A stretch of 64,000 bases of DNA from Bombus terrestris (lineage: Eukaryota; Arthropoda; Insecta; Hymenoptera; Apidae). Numbering within the stretch: the first letter of the stretch is position 1; each line of letters begins with the position of its first letter. Under the pieces are notes generated by a model that ran no database searches, was not told the DNA's origin, and saw only the letters and a program-made list of their open reading frames with translations. The position numbers and the translations under genes were made by a program. Below are positions 49,301 to 61,820 of this stretch, piece by piece. The stretch is taken from NCBI RefSeq assembly GCF_910591885.1, contig NC_063276.1:124001-188000 (forward strand). Direction: 5' to 3'.

Positions 49301-52300
49301 GGTGCAGTCCAGTGTAGATTATCCAAAATTCTTTTCGCGTTTTTTGGTGATCTACACTGGACCAACGGTGTCCCACGGTGTCCCACGATGTCCCACGATG
49401 TCCAACGGTGTCCCACGGTGTCCCACGGTGCAGTCCAGTGTAGATTATCCAAAATTCTTTTCGCGTTTTTTGGTGATCTACACTGGACCAACGGTGCCCA
49501 CGGTGTCCCACGATGTCCCACGATCTCCAACGGTGTCTCACGATGTCCAACGGTGTCCCACGGTGTCCAACGGTGTCCCACGATGTCCCACGATGTCCCA
49601 CGATGTCCCACGATGTACAACGGTGTCCCACGGTGTCCCACGGTGTCCCACGATGTCCCACGGTGTCCCACGATGTCCCACGGTGTCCCACGGTGTCCCA
49701 CGGTGCAGTCCAGTGTAGATTATCCAAAATTCTTTTCGCGTTTTTTGGTGATCTACACTGGACCAACGGTGTCCCACGGTGTCCCACGGTGTCCCACGGT
49801 GTCCCACGGTGTCCCACGGTGCAGTCCAGTGTAGATTATCCAAAATTCTTTTCGCGTTTTTTGGTGATCTACACTGGACCAACGGTGTCCCGCGGTGTGC
49901 CGCGGTGTCCCACGATGTCCCACGGTGTCCCACGTTGTCCCACGGTGCAGTCCAGTGTAGATTATCCAAAATTCTTTTCGCGTTTTTTGGTGATCTACAC
50001 TGGACCAACGGTGTCCCACGGTGTCCCACGATGTCCCACGATGTCCAACGGTGTCCCACGATGTCCAACGGTGTCCCACGGTGTCCCACGGTGCAGTCCA
50101 GTGTAGATTATCCAAAATTCTTTTCGCGTTTTTTGGTGATCTACACTGGACCAACGGTGTCCCACGGTGTCCCACGATGTCCCACGATGTCCAACGGTGT
50201 CTCACGATGTCCAACGGTGTCCCACGGTGTCCAACGGTGTCCCACGATGTCCCACGATGTCCCACGATGTACAACGGTGTCCCACGGTGTCCCACGGTGT
50301 CCCACGATGTCCCACGGTGTCCCACGATGTCCCACGGTGTCCCACGGTGTCCCACGGTGCAGTCCAGTGTAGATTATCCAAAATTCTTTTCGCGTTTTTT
50401 GGTGATCTACACTGGACCAACGGTGTCCCACGGTGTCCCACGGTGTCCCACGGTGTCCCACGGTGTCCCACGATGTCCAACGGTGTCCCACGGTGTCCCA
50501 CGGTGCAGTCCAGTGTAGATTATCCAAAATTCTTTTCGCGATTTTTGGTGATCTACACTGGACCAACGGTGTCCCGCGGTGTGCCGCGGTGTCCCACGAT
50601 GTCCCACGGTGTCCCACGTTGTCCCACGGTGCAGTCCAGTGTAGATTATCCAAAATTCTTTTCGCGTTTTTTGGTGATCTACACTGGACCAACGGTGTCC
50701 CGCGGTGTGCCGCGGTGTCCCACGATGTCCAACGTTGTCCCACGGTGCAGTCCAGTGTAGATTATCCAAAATTCTTTTCGCGTTTTTTGGTGATCTACAC
50801 TGGACCAACGGTGTCCCACGGTGTCCCACGATGTCCCACGATGTCCAACGGTGTCTCACGATGTCCAACGGTGTCCCACGGTGTCCAACGGTGTCCCACG
50901 ATGTCCCACGGTGTCCCACGATGTCCCACGATGTCCCACGATGTCCAACGGTGTCTCACGATGTCCAACGGTGTCCCACGGTGTCCAACGGTGTCCCACG
51001 GTGTCCCACGATGTCCCACGATGTCCCACGGTGTCCCACGGTGTCCCACGATGTCCCACGGTGTCCCACGACGTCCCACGGTGTCCCACGGTGTCCCACG
51101 GTGCAGTCCAGTGTAGATTATCCAAAATTCTTTTCGCGTTTTTTGGTGATCTACACTGGACCAACGGTGTCCCACGGTGTCCCACGGTGTCCCACGATGT
51201 CCAACGGTGCCCACGATGCCCCACGGTGTTCCACGGTGCAGTCCAGTGTAGATTATCCAAAATTCTTTTCGCGTTTTTTGGTGATCTACACTGGACCAAC
51301 GGTGTCCCACGGTGTCCCACGGTGTCCCACGATGTCCCACGGTGTCCCACGGTGTCCCACGGTGTCCCACGATGTCCAACGGTGTCCCACGATGTCCCAC
51401 GATGTCCCACGATGTCCCACGATGTCCCACGGTGTCCCAAGGTGTCCCACGGTGCAGTCCAGTGTAGATTATCCAAAATTCTTTTCGCGTTTTTTGGTGA
51501 TCTACACTGGACCAACGGTGTCCCACGGTGTCCCACGGTGTCCCACGGTGTCCCACGGTGTCCCACGGTGTCCCACGATGTCCCACGATGTCCCACGATG
51601 TCCCACGGTGTCCCACGGTGCAGTCCAGTGTAGATTATCCAAAATTCTTGTCGCGTTTTTTGGTGATCTACACTGGACCAATGGTGTCCCACGGTGTCCC
51701 ACGATGTCCCACGGTTTCCCACGGTGTCCCACGATGTCCAACGGTGTCCCACGATGTCCCACGGTGTTCCACGATGTCCAACGGTGTCCCACGGTGCAGT
51801 CCAGTGTAGATTATCCAAAATTCTTTTCGCGTTTTTTGGTGATCTACACTGGACCAACGGTGTCCCACGGTGTCCCACGATGTCCCACGGTGTCCCACGG
51901 TGTCCCACGATGTCCCACGGTGTCCCACGATGTCCCACGGTGTCCCACGATGTCCCACGGTGTCCCACGGTGTCCCACGGTGCAGTCCAGTGTAGATTAT
52001 CCAAAATTCTTGTCGCGTTTTTTGGTGATCTACACTGGACCAATGGTGTCCCACGGTGTCCCACGATGTCCCACGGTTTCCCACGGTGTCCCACGATGTC
52101 CAACGGTGTCCCACGATGTCCCACGGTGTTCCACGATGTCCAACGGTGTCCCACGGTGCAGTCCAGTGTAGATTATCCAAAATTCTTTTCGCGTTTTTTG
52201 GTGATCTACACTGGACCAACGTTGTCCCGCGGTGTCCCACGATGTCCCACGATGTCCAACGGTGTCCCACGATGTCCCACGGTGTTCCACGATGTCCAAC

Positions 52301-53198
52301 GGTGTCCCACGGTGCAGTCCAGTGTAGATTATCCAAAATTCTTTTCGCGTTTTTTGGTGATCTACACTGGACCAACGGTGTCCCACGGTGTCCCACGATG
52401 TCCCACGGTGTCCCACGGTGTCCCACGGTGTCCCACGATGTCCCACGGTGTCCCACGATGTCCCACGGTGTCCCACGATGTCCCACGGTGTCCCACGGTG
52501 TCCCACGGTGCAGTCCAGTGTAGATTATCCAAAATTCTTTTCGCGTTTTTTGGTGATCTACACTGGACCAACGGTGTCCCACGGTGTCCCACGGTGTCCC
52601 ACGATGTCCAACGGTGCCCACGATGTCCCACGGTGTTCCACGGTGCAGTCCAGTGTAGATTATCCAAAATTCTTTTCGCGTTTTTTGGTGATCTACACTG
52701 TACCAACGGTGTCCCACGGTGTCCCACGATGTCCCACGGTGTCCCACGGTGTCCCACGATGTCCAACGGTGTCCCACGGTGCAGTCCAGTGTAGATTATC
52801 CAAAATTCTTTTCGCGTTTTTTGGTGATCTACACTGGACCAACGGTGTCCCACGGTGTCCCACGATGTCCCACGATGTCCCACGATGTCCCACGGTGTCC
52901 CACGGTGCAGTCCAGTGTAGATTATCCAAAATTCTTTTCGCGTTTTTTGGTGATCTACACTGAACCAACGGTGTCCCACGGTGTCCCACGATGTCCCACG
53001 GTGTCCCACGGTGTCCCACGATGTCCAACGGTGTCCCACGGTGCAGTCCAGTGTAGATTATCCAAAATTCTTTTCGCGTTTTTTGGTGATCTACACTGGA
53101 CCAACGGTGTCCAACGGTGTCCCACAATGTCCAACGGTGTCCCACGATGTCCAACGGTGTCCCACGATGTCCCACGGTGTCCAATGTCGTCCCATGTT
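40379..53198 (+). repeat. Decamer/hairpin array 4 (12.8 kb, expanded)
   Basis: Largest array, with about 80 internal hairpins by eye. Its middle part is made of higher-order duplications. The rare string CCCACGATCTCC occurs at 44471, 45986 and 49276, giving offsets of 1515 and 3290 bp. Several neighbouring hairpins are spaced by 146 bp (for example 43947, 44093, 44239), that is one hairpin plus nine decamers. The 3' end reads CCCATGTTGC rather than CCCACGTTGC and lacks the TTG run seen at the ends of arrays 1-3. Confidence 0.98.
41900..50400 (+). repeat. Higher-order duplications within array 4
   Basis: Blocks of many hairpins plus decamers recur at offsets of about 1515 bp (for example 43602-44105 versus 45117-45620), 3290 bp (45117-45620 versus 48407-48910; 45837 versus 49127) and their sum 4805 bp (42887-43942 versus 47692-48747). 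The copies keep rare private variants such as CCCACGATCTCC, so the duplications are recent. They account for most of the extra length of unit 4. Confidence 0.85.
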
Positions 53199-53201
53199 GC
53201 A

Positions 53202-53257
53202 GTCCAGTTTAGATTATCCAAAATTCTCTTCGTGGCTTTTCGTAATCCAAAATGGAC
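53202..53257 (+). repeat. Terminal divergent hairpin, unit 4
   Basis: Same hairpin as in units 1-3. The preceding junction has lost its CpG (CCCATGTTGC). Confidence 0.92.
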
Positions 53258-53285
53258 TGTATTAGCGTGATTCTGAGCTTGGTAT

Positions 53286-53400
53286 CGAATTATTGTGCAA
53301 TGTTTGTACTTATCAATGTAGTCGTTTTCTGAAAATTAATCAACTGATTAATCTGCGAAAACAATTACATCGATCGGTACAAACATTGTACAATAATTCG
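53286..53400 (+). repeat. 115-bp inverted repeat, unit 4
   Basis: Same foldback as in units 1 and 2, following the terminal hairpin of the largest array. Confidence 0.93.
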
Positions 53401-54414
53401 CAACCGTACTGACAACATTCGGTATCAATGGTACTTATGTCTAACTTGGAACCACAGAAAGGAAATGAAAGTACTGACACTGTATATACAATTTAGAGTT
53501 TTGCAAAAGAGACATACGACTCGTTGTACTAAACTTATGAAGATATCGAAAAGTTATATACTCCAACGTGACCGCGATATGCTTCTTTTAAAAATGGGAA
53601 AACGGGAAGAAGCCTGAACAATCAGACGATCGAAGAAAAATCATTTGGGCATCTAGCATACATATTTAATATGCTATGAAATGTTCATATATGTAACTGA
53701 AACGTATTTTCTGTAAATTGATAAATCTGAAACAAACTCATTTACTGGATTTGGTATATGGAAGAAACAGACATCTTTAAAACGAGAACATTTTATGAAA
53801 CATTTTATGAAAAATAAACTATTAATAATGGTCAATTATAGATCAAATTACTATTGATTGAATTTTAGCAAATATAGAGAATCACGTGTATCTTTTAATC
53901 GAAACTAGGGTTACGTTGGAAACAAGAATTTTAAGTAATTGAATTTAAACTGAATTAAAAATCGAAAAGTTCATTTGGAATAACTAAGATGAGAGAAACC
54001 CCGGTTATTATACAATCACTTGCTTTATCTTTTAACTTTTAACAGTATCTGTTATTTTCTACAACCACATAGTGATTTGCAACATAATAAACCGAAAGGT
54101 ATGTGCATAAGTCATTTTTTGCAGAATTTTTGCTACAAACGTGACGATGTCTTTGTTTTGTGACGAAACTTTTGTTTCGTGCAAATGAAATTCGAATATT
54201 TATAAAATTCTACATTACTGTTAAAAGATTGAAGTGAAAATATCGCGGTCGAAAAAATTCTAAAAGTTATGGTTCTAAGAACGAACAATCACCGGCACTA
54301 ATTCCAATTGCAATGAATTAAATTTTAAAAAATATTTCAAGCCTTCATAGCAACATTAAGATATTTCATTATAATACTTTGTTGCGCATGAAATCGCTCA
54401 CAATTTCATACATG

Positions 54415-54417
<3 letters not shown>

Positions 54418-54455
<38 letters not shown>
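54418..54455 (+). repeat. (TA)n microsatellite, end of unit 4
   Basis: About 38 bp; same flanks as in the other units. Confidence 0.95.
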
Positions 54456-54459
<4 letters not shown>

Positions 54460-55461
54460 CATTCGTAATAAAGTTCTGTATTTTAGCAGTCATGGTAACG
54501 TTAACGCTGACAAAGGAATATGTCTTATAGCAGTATTTTCAGTAATAAACGTAGTAATAAGGGGCGCATTAATAAGGGGCGCTGAAAAAGAAACAAAGCA
54601 GTAGCCAGAAGGGCTACTAAAATTCAATCGTCTTCCACTCTATATAAACCCGATCAACACGTCGAGAGTGGAACTGAATATTCTTGTTTCGCAACGCTAA
54701 TTTACTACTAATATTTATGAAGCAGAAAATTCTCAAAATCAAACGCGACGAGTGCTTCGTTATATCTGCAATATCAATTAATCTACTATTAAAAAGAAAA
54801 AGAAAGAAAAATCTGAAAATTCCCGATATCTGATACGCAACGCTAATAAGTATAAATCTACGCACTCGTATTTAAGCAATACGCAACACTAATAGCGAGA
54901 GATCGCAGTGCAACCATTTAGGAGGTTGCGGATGAACGATCACACTTGTACAGCTCTTTAGGCTGTACATGTGATCCAGGAGCAGTGTCCGACAAATGCA
55001 GTCGGAGGGTTTGGGCAGTTTGTGAACGCAACTCTACTTAACAAAACGCGAGCATTCATTATCGCAACGCTAATAGGAAAAATAAGTAGAACTCGCGATG
55101 GAACAATGTCGCAACGCTAATTCTTAAAGTGAATTTAATGAAAATTACTATTTACTATTTGAAAAAGCTACTTTAAATATCCTAGTATTGCAACTTAAAC
55201 AGAAAAACAGAAAAAATTCTAAAAATTGCAAAAGACAATCGCGATATCGTAATTCGCAACTCTAAAACAAACGCGATTATCATTTTATCGCAACTCTAAT
55301 TCAAACCGTAATCATTCTCTCGCCACACTAATGAAAAATAGCAATATTATTTCGTAACTCTAATACAACCCGTAATTAACTTGTCGAAACACTAATAAGA
55401 AAAATCGCGATTTGCCCAATGGGACGATGGACCGATATATACATCGGCCAAAAAAACAAAG

Positions 55462-55501
<40 letters not shown>

Positions 55502-58500
55502 ATACTAAAATCGAGCATAGTGACAAAGTAGTAACAATAATGACTTCCCATGCTCTGGATGACCCAGAGGATGGGGAGCCATTAGTAGTTGCCCTCTTGA
55601 GTGGCAGTTTGCCGGGCCTCTTCAGCATATAGCCTCTTCTTTCTTCGGGCGCAATGCCCGCTGAAACTTAAATCTAAGCTCGAGACTTCTAAATCGCAAA
55701 CAAAAAAAAAAAACTTATAAAATAAAAATATAAACCGCGGAAGCTGATGGAAGTGCATATGGACTGACCAACGATCACAACAGTGATCGTTGCTCACTCG
55801 CATGTGCGTGCTCGAGCAATAAACGTTCGTTTCGAGACCATTCGCGACCGCGACCGCGAAATTCGAAAAATCGAAAGGCAAAACCAGAGACGAGTGCATG
55901 CTCTACTCGTGCCAGTTTCACCGTCGATTTTTCAAATTAGATTTCCAGAAACAGGTTGGTCACACGAAAACGAGCCTACCCGACTAGAGACTGTGCCAAC
56001 CTGCCCGGCCCTACCTACTTATAATTAACAGACATACCAGAAAGTATACTACCTATCCTACCTAACGCTATATTTAAAAAATGGCAAAACATGCACACCA
56101 ACACACTCACTCCACGGTTCTCACACATACCACCCGGGCGCAAAGGTCCTACACTAGAGAGGACGTCCCGGGACGCCTCCGACACCCGAGCTTAATACAA
56201 CATTCACACTCTAAGGTACGTACCTTTTTCCTGAAATCGACTGACGAAGGCTAGTGACCATTGCGTAATACGTGATAAAACACGTTTGAGAAAATTATAT
56301 TTTTAAAATAGATATAAGTAAACTTGGAATTATAATTGCGATTGATAGCGATATTAAGAGTATGAGTACACTTAGTCGCGTGGATGATATTATCAGAAAT
56401 TCTAATTGTATCGAGACGTAAATTGAATCGATATATGTCTCGACATTTTTAATATTTCAAGTTTTAAGGAATGAGAAAAAGCGACGCAATTCCACGACCT
56501 AACAACACACACACACATAATGTGGAAAATACGTCGTGCACGATACACTAACGCATGGTCAGTCGCTGAGAAATTATTACATTACTTAATTCTAGGTCAT
56601 CGTGCCCAATGTCTTTCTCCCATTCAAGTAGCACCTGGGCACGTGAATGAGATCCTGACAATGGGCACGGAAAGGGTTAAACCTGAAAATCCTGATCTAA
56701 AAAGATGATTAGTTTGTGTAATTTTTATTTAACGGACTAACGTTCTTTGAGTTTATATTTTACTACTTTGCATCTGATTAAATTTACTTTATTAATTTAA
56801 TAGTAACTAAGTAACTCTACTTTATTAATTTAATAAATTAGAACAAAATTTTAATATTTCGAAAAAAGTAGCGTTAGTAGAAAAAGACTGAGACTCATGC
56901 AAATAGAATTATTGACTCTAAATATATTACTAAGAAATAAATAATCTCAGGCGATCTCTTTATCAAAGCATATACTCGAAAGTGCAGAAGCAGTGTTCAA
57001 AATTATTGCTTTGATTAAAAAATCTGCCTGTCGCGAAGTGTCTTCTTGCACGTAAAATTTTGCACATTTTTGTACGGAAAAAAAATGAATTTTGACTCAT
57101 ATTTTAAATTCTAACCGAAATGAAATAAACGATCGTGACTTAATATTGTCACGATTAATTCATTACTTAAGATCAAGTATATGTATGTCATACAGGTATA
57201 TTCGTGTAGATATTTGCCATTTGCAAATATTCATACAAAATATTAACATGCACATTTATAAATAACACGAATATATTCTCGAGTGTATATGTTTAACCTA
57301 ATTATTAAAAAACTAATTATTATAATCGCGATGTGCGAGAAGACCTATCCTAAACTAATAAATTTCAAAAAATGAGTGTTACTACTCACGGGTATAAGAA
57401 ATACCCGTGGTCACTATGCTCGCAAAAAAATTCTACGTAATACAACCGATCACCCGTGCCGATTCGGACCTTTCATCCTACGACATGATTGAGTGACCGG
57501 AGGAACAGAAATGCATGCGACTCACCGTTCGAAGCGGAGAAACAAAGGACGTATCGTGGATGCTGCGCCACCCCAGCGAATATCATCAGGAACTGTGTAG
57601 GGTCCAGTGGTGGAAATGGAGATTGCGAAAAATCTGTTACAGAACAAAACACGATGAGTGATTGCTGATTATTTAAAAAGTTGGAGATAATGAAAAATGA
57701 AAGTTTATTAACTTTAGTAACTTTGGTAATAATAAAGATTGAAATTCTAATAAACTTTGATAAGTGTAAAAACTGAAACTCTAATATGAAAGTTTAAAAT
57801 CTAAAAATTAAGAATCTAAAGATTTCTGAAATATGTTAGTCATTTGTTACATAATTCGGTATTAAGATTTTAATAATTATTTTATTTTAATGAAAGAATA
57901 ACCTGAGAAAATGCTAATCTCCTAAATTTTCAATCAAATTGTATTTCTTAATTGATAGTGATCAAAGAAAAATATACAGAATATACATAATTGAAGTACA
58001 ATGTGTAAAGATAATTACATTTTTGGCTTTTTAGCCACTGTTAAAACATTCCCAAAGAAGACGAAGGAGTTGAAGCAGTGATATATCTATAACAAAACAT
58101 AAGATATCATTAATATCGTTAATATATAATAACAAACTTGAAACTTTAGCAATAATAAAGACTAAACTCTAATAAATATGTAAATTGGAAATCTAATATA
58201 AAAATTTGAGAACAAATATTCAGTGATTTTTTATGAGTATCAGACAGTTTTATTGTACTTTAATGTTAAGACTTTAAGACTTTATTTCAATTAAAAAGGA
58301 CATTTACAGCTTTCTAAATCATCGATCATTTTTATTTTGTAATTAACGACATTTCAAACAAAATATACTAAATAGAACAAATTGAAAAACAATATATAAA
58401 ACTACTTACATTCTTGAGTTCCAGGAGAGGCTTTATCCTCTTGAGGGAGGCACTGACTCTAATACCGAAAACGAATATTCGAAACAATAAATATAAAAAA

Positions 58501-59733
58501 AAAAAAAAATAAAAGACTACGTTACCACGACCGCTTAAATTATGATCGACGAACAAGGACTCTAATATCGCGTACAAATTTAATTGATAAAATTTTATTA
58601 CTTTCGCGTGTGATTATTTGATCGAATTTAATCAAAAATATCGTGATTTTAAAAAATTGAAAAGAAACTATTGCGTAGCAAACACTGACTCTACAACCGC
58701 ATTGCGCGCGGTCACAAATATTTCCTGAAAATAAAGCAGTTTAGGGGCAGAGTGGGGTGGGGGGGTGGAAAAGAAGCGAAACGTTGTTTCGATAATTTTC
58801 TCCTTTTTCCTATTGAACGTTTATTTAGAAAATACTGCTATTTCTTTACACTTAAAAATTATTATTAAGAAATTGGAACAAGTATGAAACTATAAGTTGA
58901 AAATTGTGAGATATTTCTCGATAGCGAACAAATGCTTACGAATACCGTGAATGCAATGCAATCGTTTTCAAGAATTATACTGTTCGCAATTAGAATATAT
59001 ACTGCGAATTTTCGTTATTGGAATACGAAATATACATTGCACTAATACACTATAGTCGCGTGTTATAAATATTGGAAAATATTTGCAAGAATTCAAAAGT
59101 TCACCACTAAATATGTTTAAAGAATACTTGTTTCGAGGTATTTGAATCTAACTGTTACTATGTTGCAAGTTTATGACGTTAACTGTAGCAAATTCACGTA
59201 ATACAACAAAAAAAAATTGAATTCTATAAGTGAATTATTGAGATATAACTCAATTTGAAACAATAAAATAACTTATTAAAAATTCGTTTGAAATAAGAGA
59301 ATGATCTCATATATCGGAAATAGAACAATAATTTGTTTAACCGAACCTACTGACACTGCATACACAATTTCGTGTTCTGAAAAAGGGACATTCGAGTCAT
59401 TGTTCTAAACTGTTGAACGTTCTATTTTCGCGGCTCAAAACTTTTGAATATATCGAAAAGTTAGAAACTCTAACAGGACCGCAATAATTTTCTCTTAAAA
59501 ATGGGAAACTAAGAAGAAGCCCGAACAAACAGACAATGAAAGAAAAATCGCGGCGCGAACTCGTTCGTTCGCGATCTTTCCAAAGAATCAATGGACTTAC
59601 GCAACGCACTCCCGTGCACAAAATAACCACAAGATTCAATGCAAAAGAAGAATCAATTTTTATACTAGATTCCAAGTCAGATAAGTACCATTATACAGAA
59701 TGGGCTCAGAATGGATTTGAGAGACAAGACATA

Positions 59734-60042
59734 TCCCACGGTGTCCAACGGTGTCCCACGTTGTCCCACGTTGTCCCACGTTGTCCCACGTTGTCCCACG
59801 TTGTCCCACGTTGTCCCACGTTGTCCCACGTTGTCCCACGTTGTCCCACGTTGTCCCACGTTGTCCCACGTTGTCCCACGTTGTCCCACGTTGTCCCACG
59901 TTGTCCCACGTTGTCCCACGTTGTCCCACGTTGTCCCACGTTGTCCCACGGTGTCCCACGATGTCCAACAGTGTCCCACGATGTCCAACGGTGTCCCACG
60001 GTGTCCCACGGTCTCCAACGGTGTCCCACGGTGTCCCACGTT
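59734..60042 (+). repeat. Decamer array 5 (0.31 kb, TTG-type)
   Basis: A short array of about 31 decamers, of which about 19 in a row are the TTG type (59761-59950). It then has the ATG/CAA alternation seen at the 3' edge of the large arrays. There are no internal 56-nt hairpins; only the terminal divergent hairpin follows. This simple composition suggests TCCCACGTTG is the older decamer form and that the GGTG form and hairpin insertions came with expansion. Confidence 0.97.
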
Positions 60043-60045
60043 GCA

Positions 60046-60101
60046 GTCCAGTCCAGATCATCCAAAATTCTTTTGGCGGCATTTGGAGATCCAAACCGGA
60101 C
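60046..60101 (+). repeat. Terminal hairpin, unit 5 (short-unit type)
   Basis: A 56-nt homologue with a weaker stem: left arm GTCCAGTCCAGATCATCC, right arm GGAGATCCAAACCGGAC. GTCC/GGAC, GT/AC, GATC/GATC and TCCAAA/TTTGGA pair around several mismatches (A-C and C-A types) and a bulged A. At pair 11 it has G-C where unit 6 has T-A. Confidence 0.88.
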
Positions 60102-60123
60102 TGGTGCGTAGTTCTTAGCTTGA

Positions 60124-60172
60124 CATCGTTTTCCAAAGATTAATCAACGGATTAATTTTTTGGAAAACGATG
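60124..60172 (+). repeat. 49-bp stem-loop, unit 5
   Basis: CATCGTTTTCCAAA pairs perfectly with TTTGGAAAACGATG (14 bp). Then ATTAATC pairs with GATTAAT (7 bp) around AACG, with a small internal loop between. It is homologous to the inner half of the 115-bp inverted repeat of the large units but has a better-paired middle (CCAAA/TTTGG). Confidence 0.92.
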
Positions 60173-60182
60173 CCAATTACCA

Positions 60183-60305
60183 GGTCTCACCACGAGGAGG
60201 TGACTACGCAAGAGACCCGCCCATGGGTTATTTAACTTTATACATCGATCTCGATATTCAACCTATTGGCAGAATATCGAGTACCGTCTCTACTTAACCA
60301 TGGGC
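60183..60305 (+). repeat. Stem-loop cluster, short-unit type, unit 5
   Basis: Two adjacent structures. GGTCTC (60183-60188) pairs with GAGACC (60212-60217), enclosing ACC/GGT. GCCCATGG (60219-60226) pairs with CCATGGGC (60298-60305), enclosing CTCGATATTC (60250-60259) paired perfectly with GAATATCGAG (60272-60281) around a 12-nt loop. Just downstream, TATAAAA occurs at 60327-60333. There is no tRNA B box, 5S or snRNA signature that I recognise. Confidence 0.85.
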
Positions 60306-60333
60306 CTGCGTAAAGAGATATGGGAGTATAAAA

Positions 60334-61250
60334 GTTGTTAATTAATGGTTTGATTGTTATAAATTAATGATATAATTGTTATTAAGTAATGGCTTAAATA
60401 TAATAAATTAATGCTTCAGTTATTCTTAAGTAATGGTTAAAATGTCGTTAATTAATGTACTGATTCTAATAAATTAATAGTTTAATTGTTATTAATTAAT
60501 AGGGCAAATGCTATAAAGTAATAGTTTAAATGTTATAAATTAATGGTTTAAATGTAGTAAATAAATATTTCGAATGTTGTTAATTAATAGTTTAAATGTT
60601 AAAATAAATGTTTTGAATGTTGTTACTTAATGGTCGAATTGTTGTAAATTAATAGATTATATGTTACAAATTAATAGGTTAAATGTTATAAATTAATAGT
60701 TCGAATGTTAGATATTAATGGTTTAAATGTGTAAAGTAATAGTTTAAATGTTGTAAATTAATGGCTTAGACGTTATAAATGAATAGCATAAGTGTTATAA
60801 ATTAACAGTTTAAATGTTATAAATTAATTGCTGTAATGTTATAAATTAATAGCTTAAATGTTATAAATTAATGGCCTAAATGTTACAAATTAATAGCTTA
60901 AATGTTATAAATTAATAGCTTAAATGTTATAAATTAATAGCTTAAATGTTATAAATTAATAGCTTAAGTATTATAAATTAATAGCTTAAATGTTATAAAT
61001 TAACAGTTTAAATGTTATAAATTAATTGCTTTAATGTTATAAATTAATAGCTTAAATGTTATAAATTAATAGCTTAAATGTTATAAATTAATGGTCTAGA
61101 AGTATAAATTAATGACTTATATGTTGTAAATGAATGGCTTGGACGTTATAAATTAATAGCTTAAATGTTATAAATTAATAGCTTAAGTGTTATAAATTAA
61201 TGGCTAAAATGTTATAAATTAATAGTTTGACTGTTAGAAATTAATGGTTT
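60334..61250 (+). repeat. 22-bp AT satellite, unit 5
   Basis: Degenerate tandem repeat with consensus close to TTATAAATTAATAGCTTAAA plus TG (22 bp), most regular in its right half (about 60830-61100). AT-rich, with no open frame of note. It ends abruptly at the start of unit 6. Confidence 0.93.
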
Positions 61251-61820
61251 GCAAGTTTATGACGTTAACTGAAGCAAATACACATAATACAACAAAAAAA
61301 AAATTGAATTCCATAAGTGAATTATTGAGATATAACTCAATTTGAAACAATAAAATAACTTATTAAAAATTCGTTTGAAATAAGAGAATGATCTCATATA
61401 TCGGAAATAAAACAATAATTTATTTAACCGAACCTATTGACACTGCATACACAATTTCGTGTTCTGAAAAAGGGACATTCGAGTCATTGTTCTAAACTGT
61501 TTAACGTTCTATTTTCGCGGCTCAAAACTTTTGAATATATCGAAAAGTTATAAACTCTAACAGGACCGCAATAATTTTCTCTTAAAAATGGGAAACTAAG
61601 AAGAAGCCCGAACAAACAGACAATGAAAGAAAAATCGCGGCGCGAACTCGTTCGTTCGCGATCTTTCCAAAGAATCAATGGACTTACGCAACGCACTCCC
61701 GTGCACAAAATAACCACAAGATTCAATGCAAAAAAAGAATCGATTTTTATACTAGATTCCAAGTCAGATAAGTACCATTATACAGAATGGGCTCAGAATG
61801 GATTTGAGAGACAAGACATA

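Larger units (their letters stand above)
35111..54462 (+). repeat. Macrosatellite unit 4 (complete, 19.4 kb)
   Basis: Same layout as unit 1, but the decamer/hairpin array has grown to 12.8 kb through nested segmental duplications with offsets of about 1515, 3290 and 4805 bp. The 5' and 3' invariant segments match the other units. Near 39188 it reads TTATTATCGACG where the others read TTATGATCGACG. Near the array's 3' end it has lost the CCCACGTTG run that units 1-3 keep just before their terminal hairpin. Confidence 0.97.
54463..61250 (+). repeat. Macrosatellite unit 5, chimeric (large-unit left, short-unit right)
   Basis: The left ~4.9 kb is the large-unit 5' segment of the unit 3/4/5 subfamily. 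From roughly 59330 onward the sequence switches to the short-unit type, sharing with unit 6 the variants GGGACATTCGAG in the leader and GTTGAACG/GTTTAACG where units 1-4 read GTATCACA. The decamer array is only ~0.31 kb and has no internal 56-nt hairpins, only the terminal one. The usual large-unit 3' segment is replaced by short-unit stem-loops (60124-60305) and a 22-bp AT satellite. The part from 59165 to 61250 is the tandem partner of unit 6 (offset about 2087 bp). Confidence 0.93.

Noticed and set aside
5268..53198. A CRISPR array (regularly recurring palindromic repeats)
   Set aside because: The sequence between hairpins is not a set of unique spacers but the same decamer repeated, spacing varies widely, no cas gene is present and the DNA is eukaryotic in character.
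60183..60305. tRNA or tRNA-derived SINE
   Set aside because: The stems do not make a cloverleaf, and no A or B box is seen.
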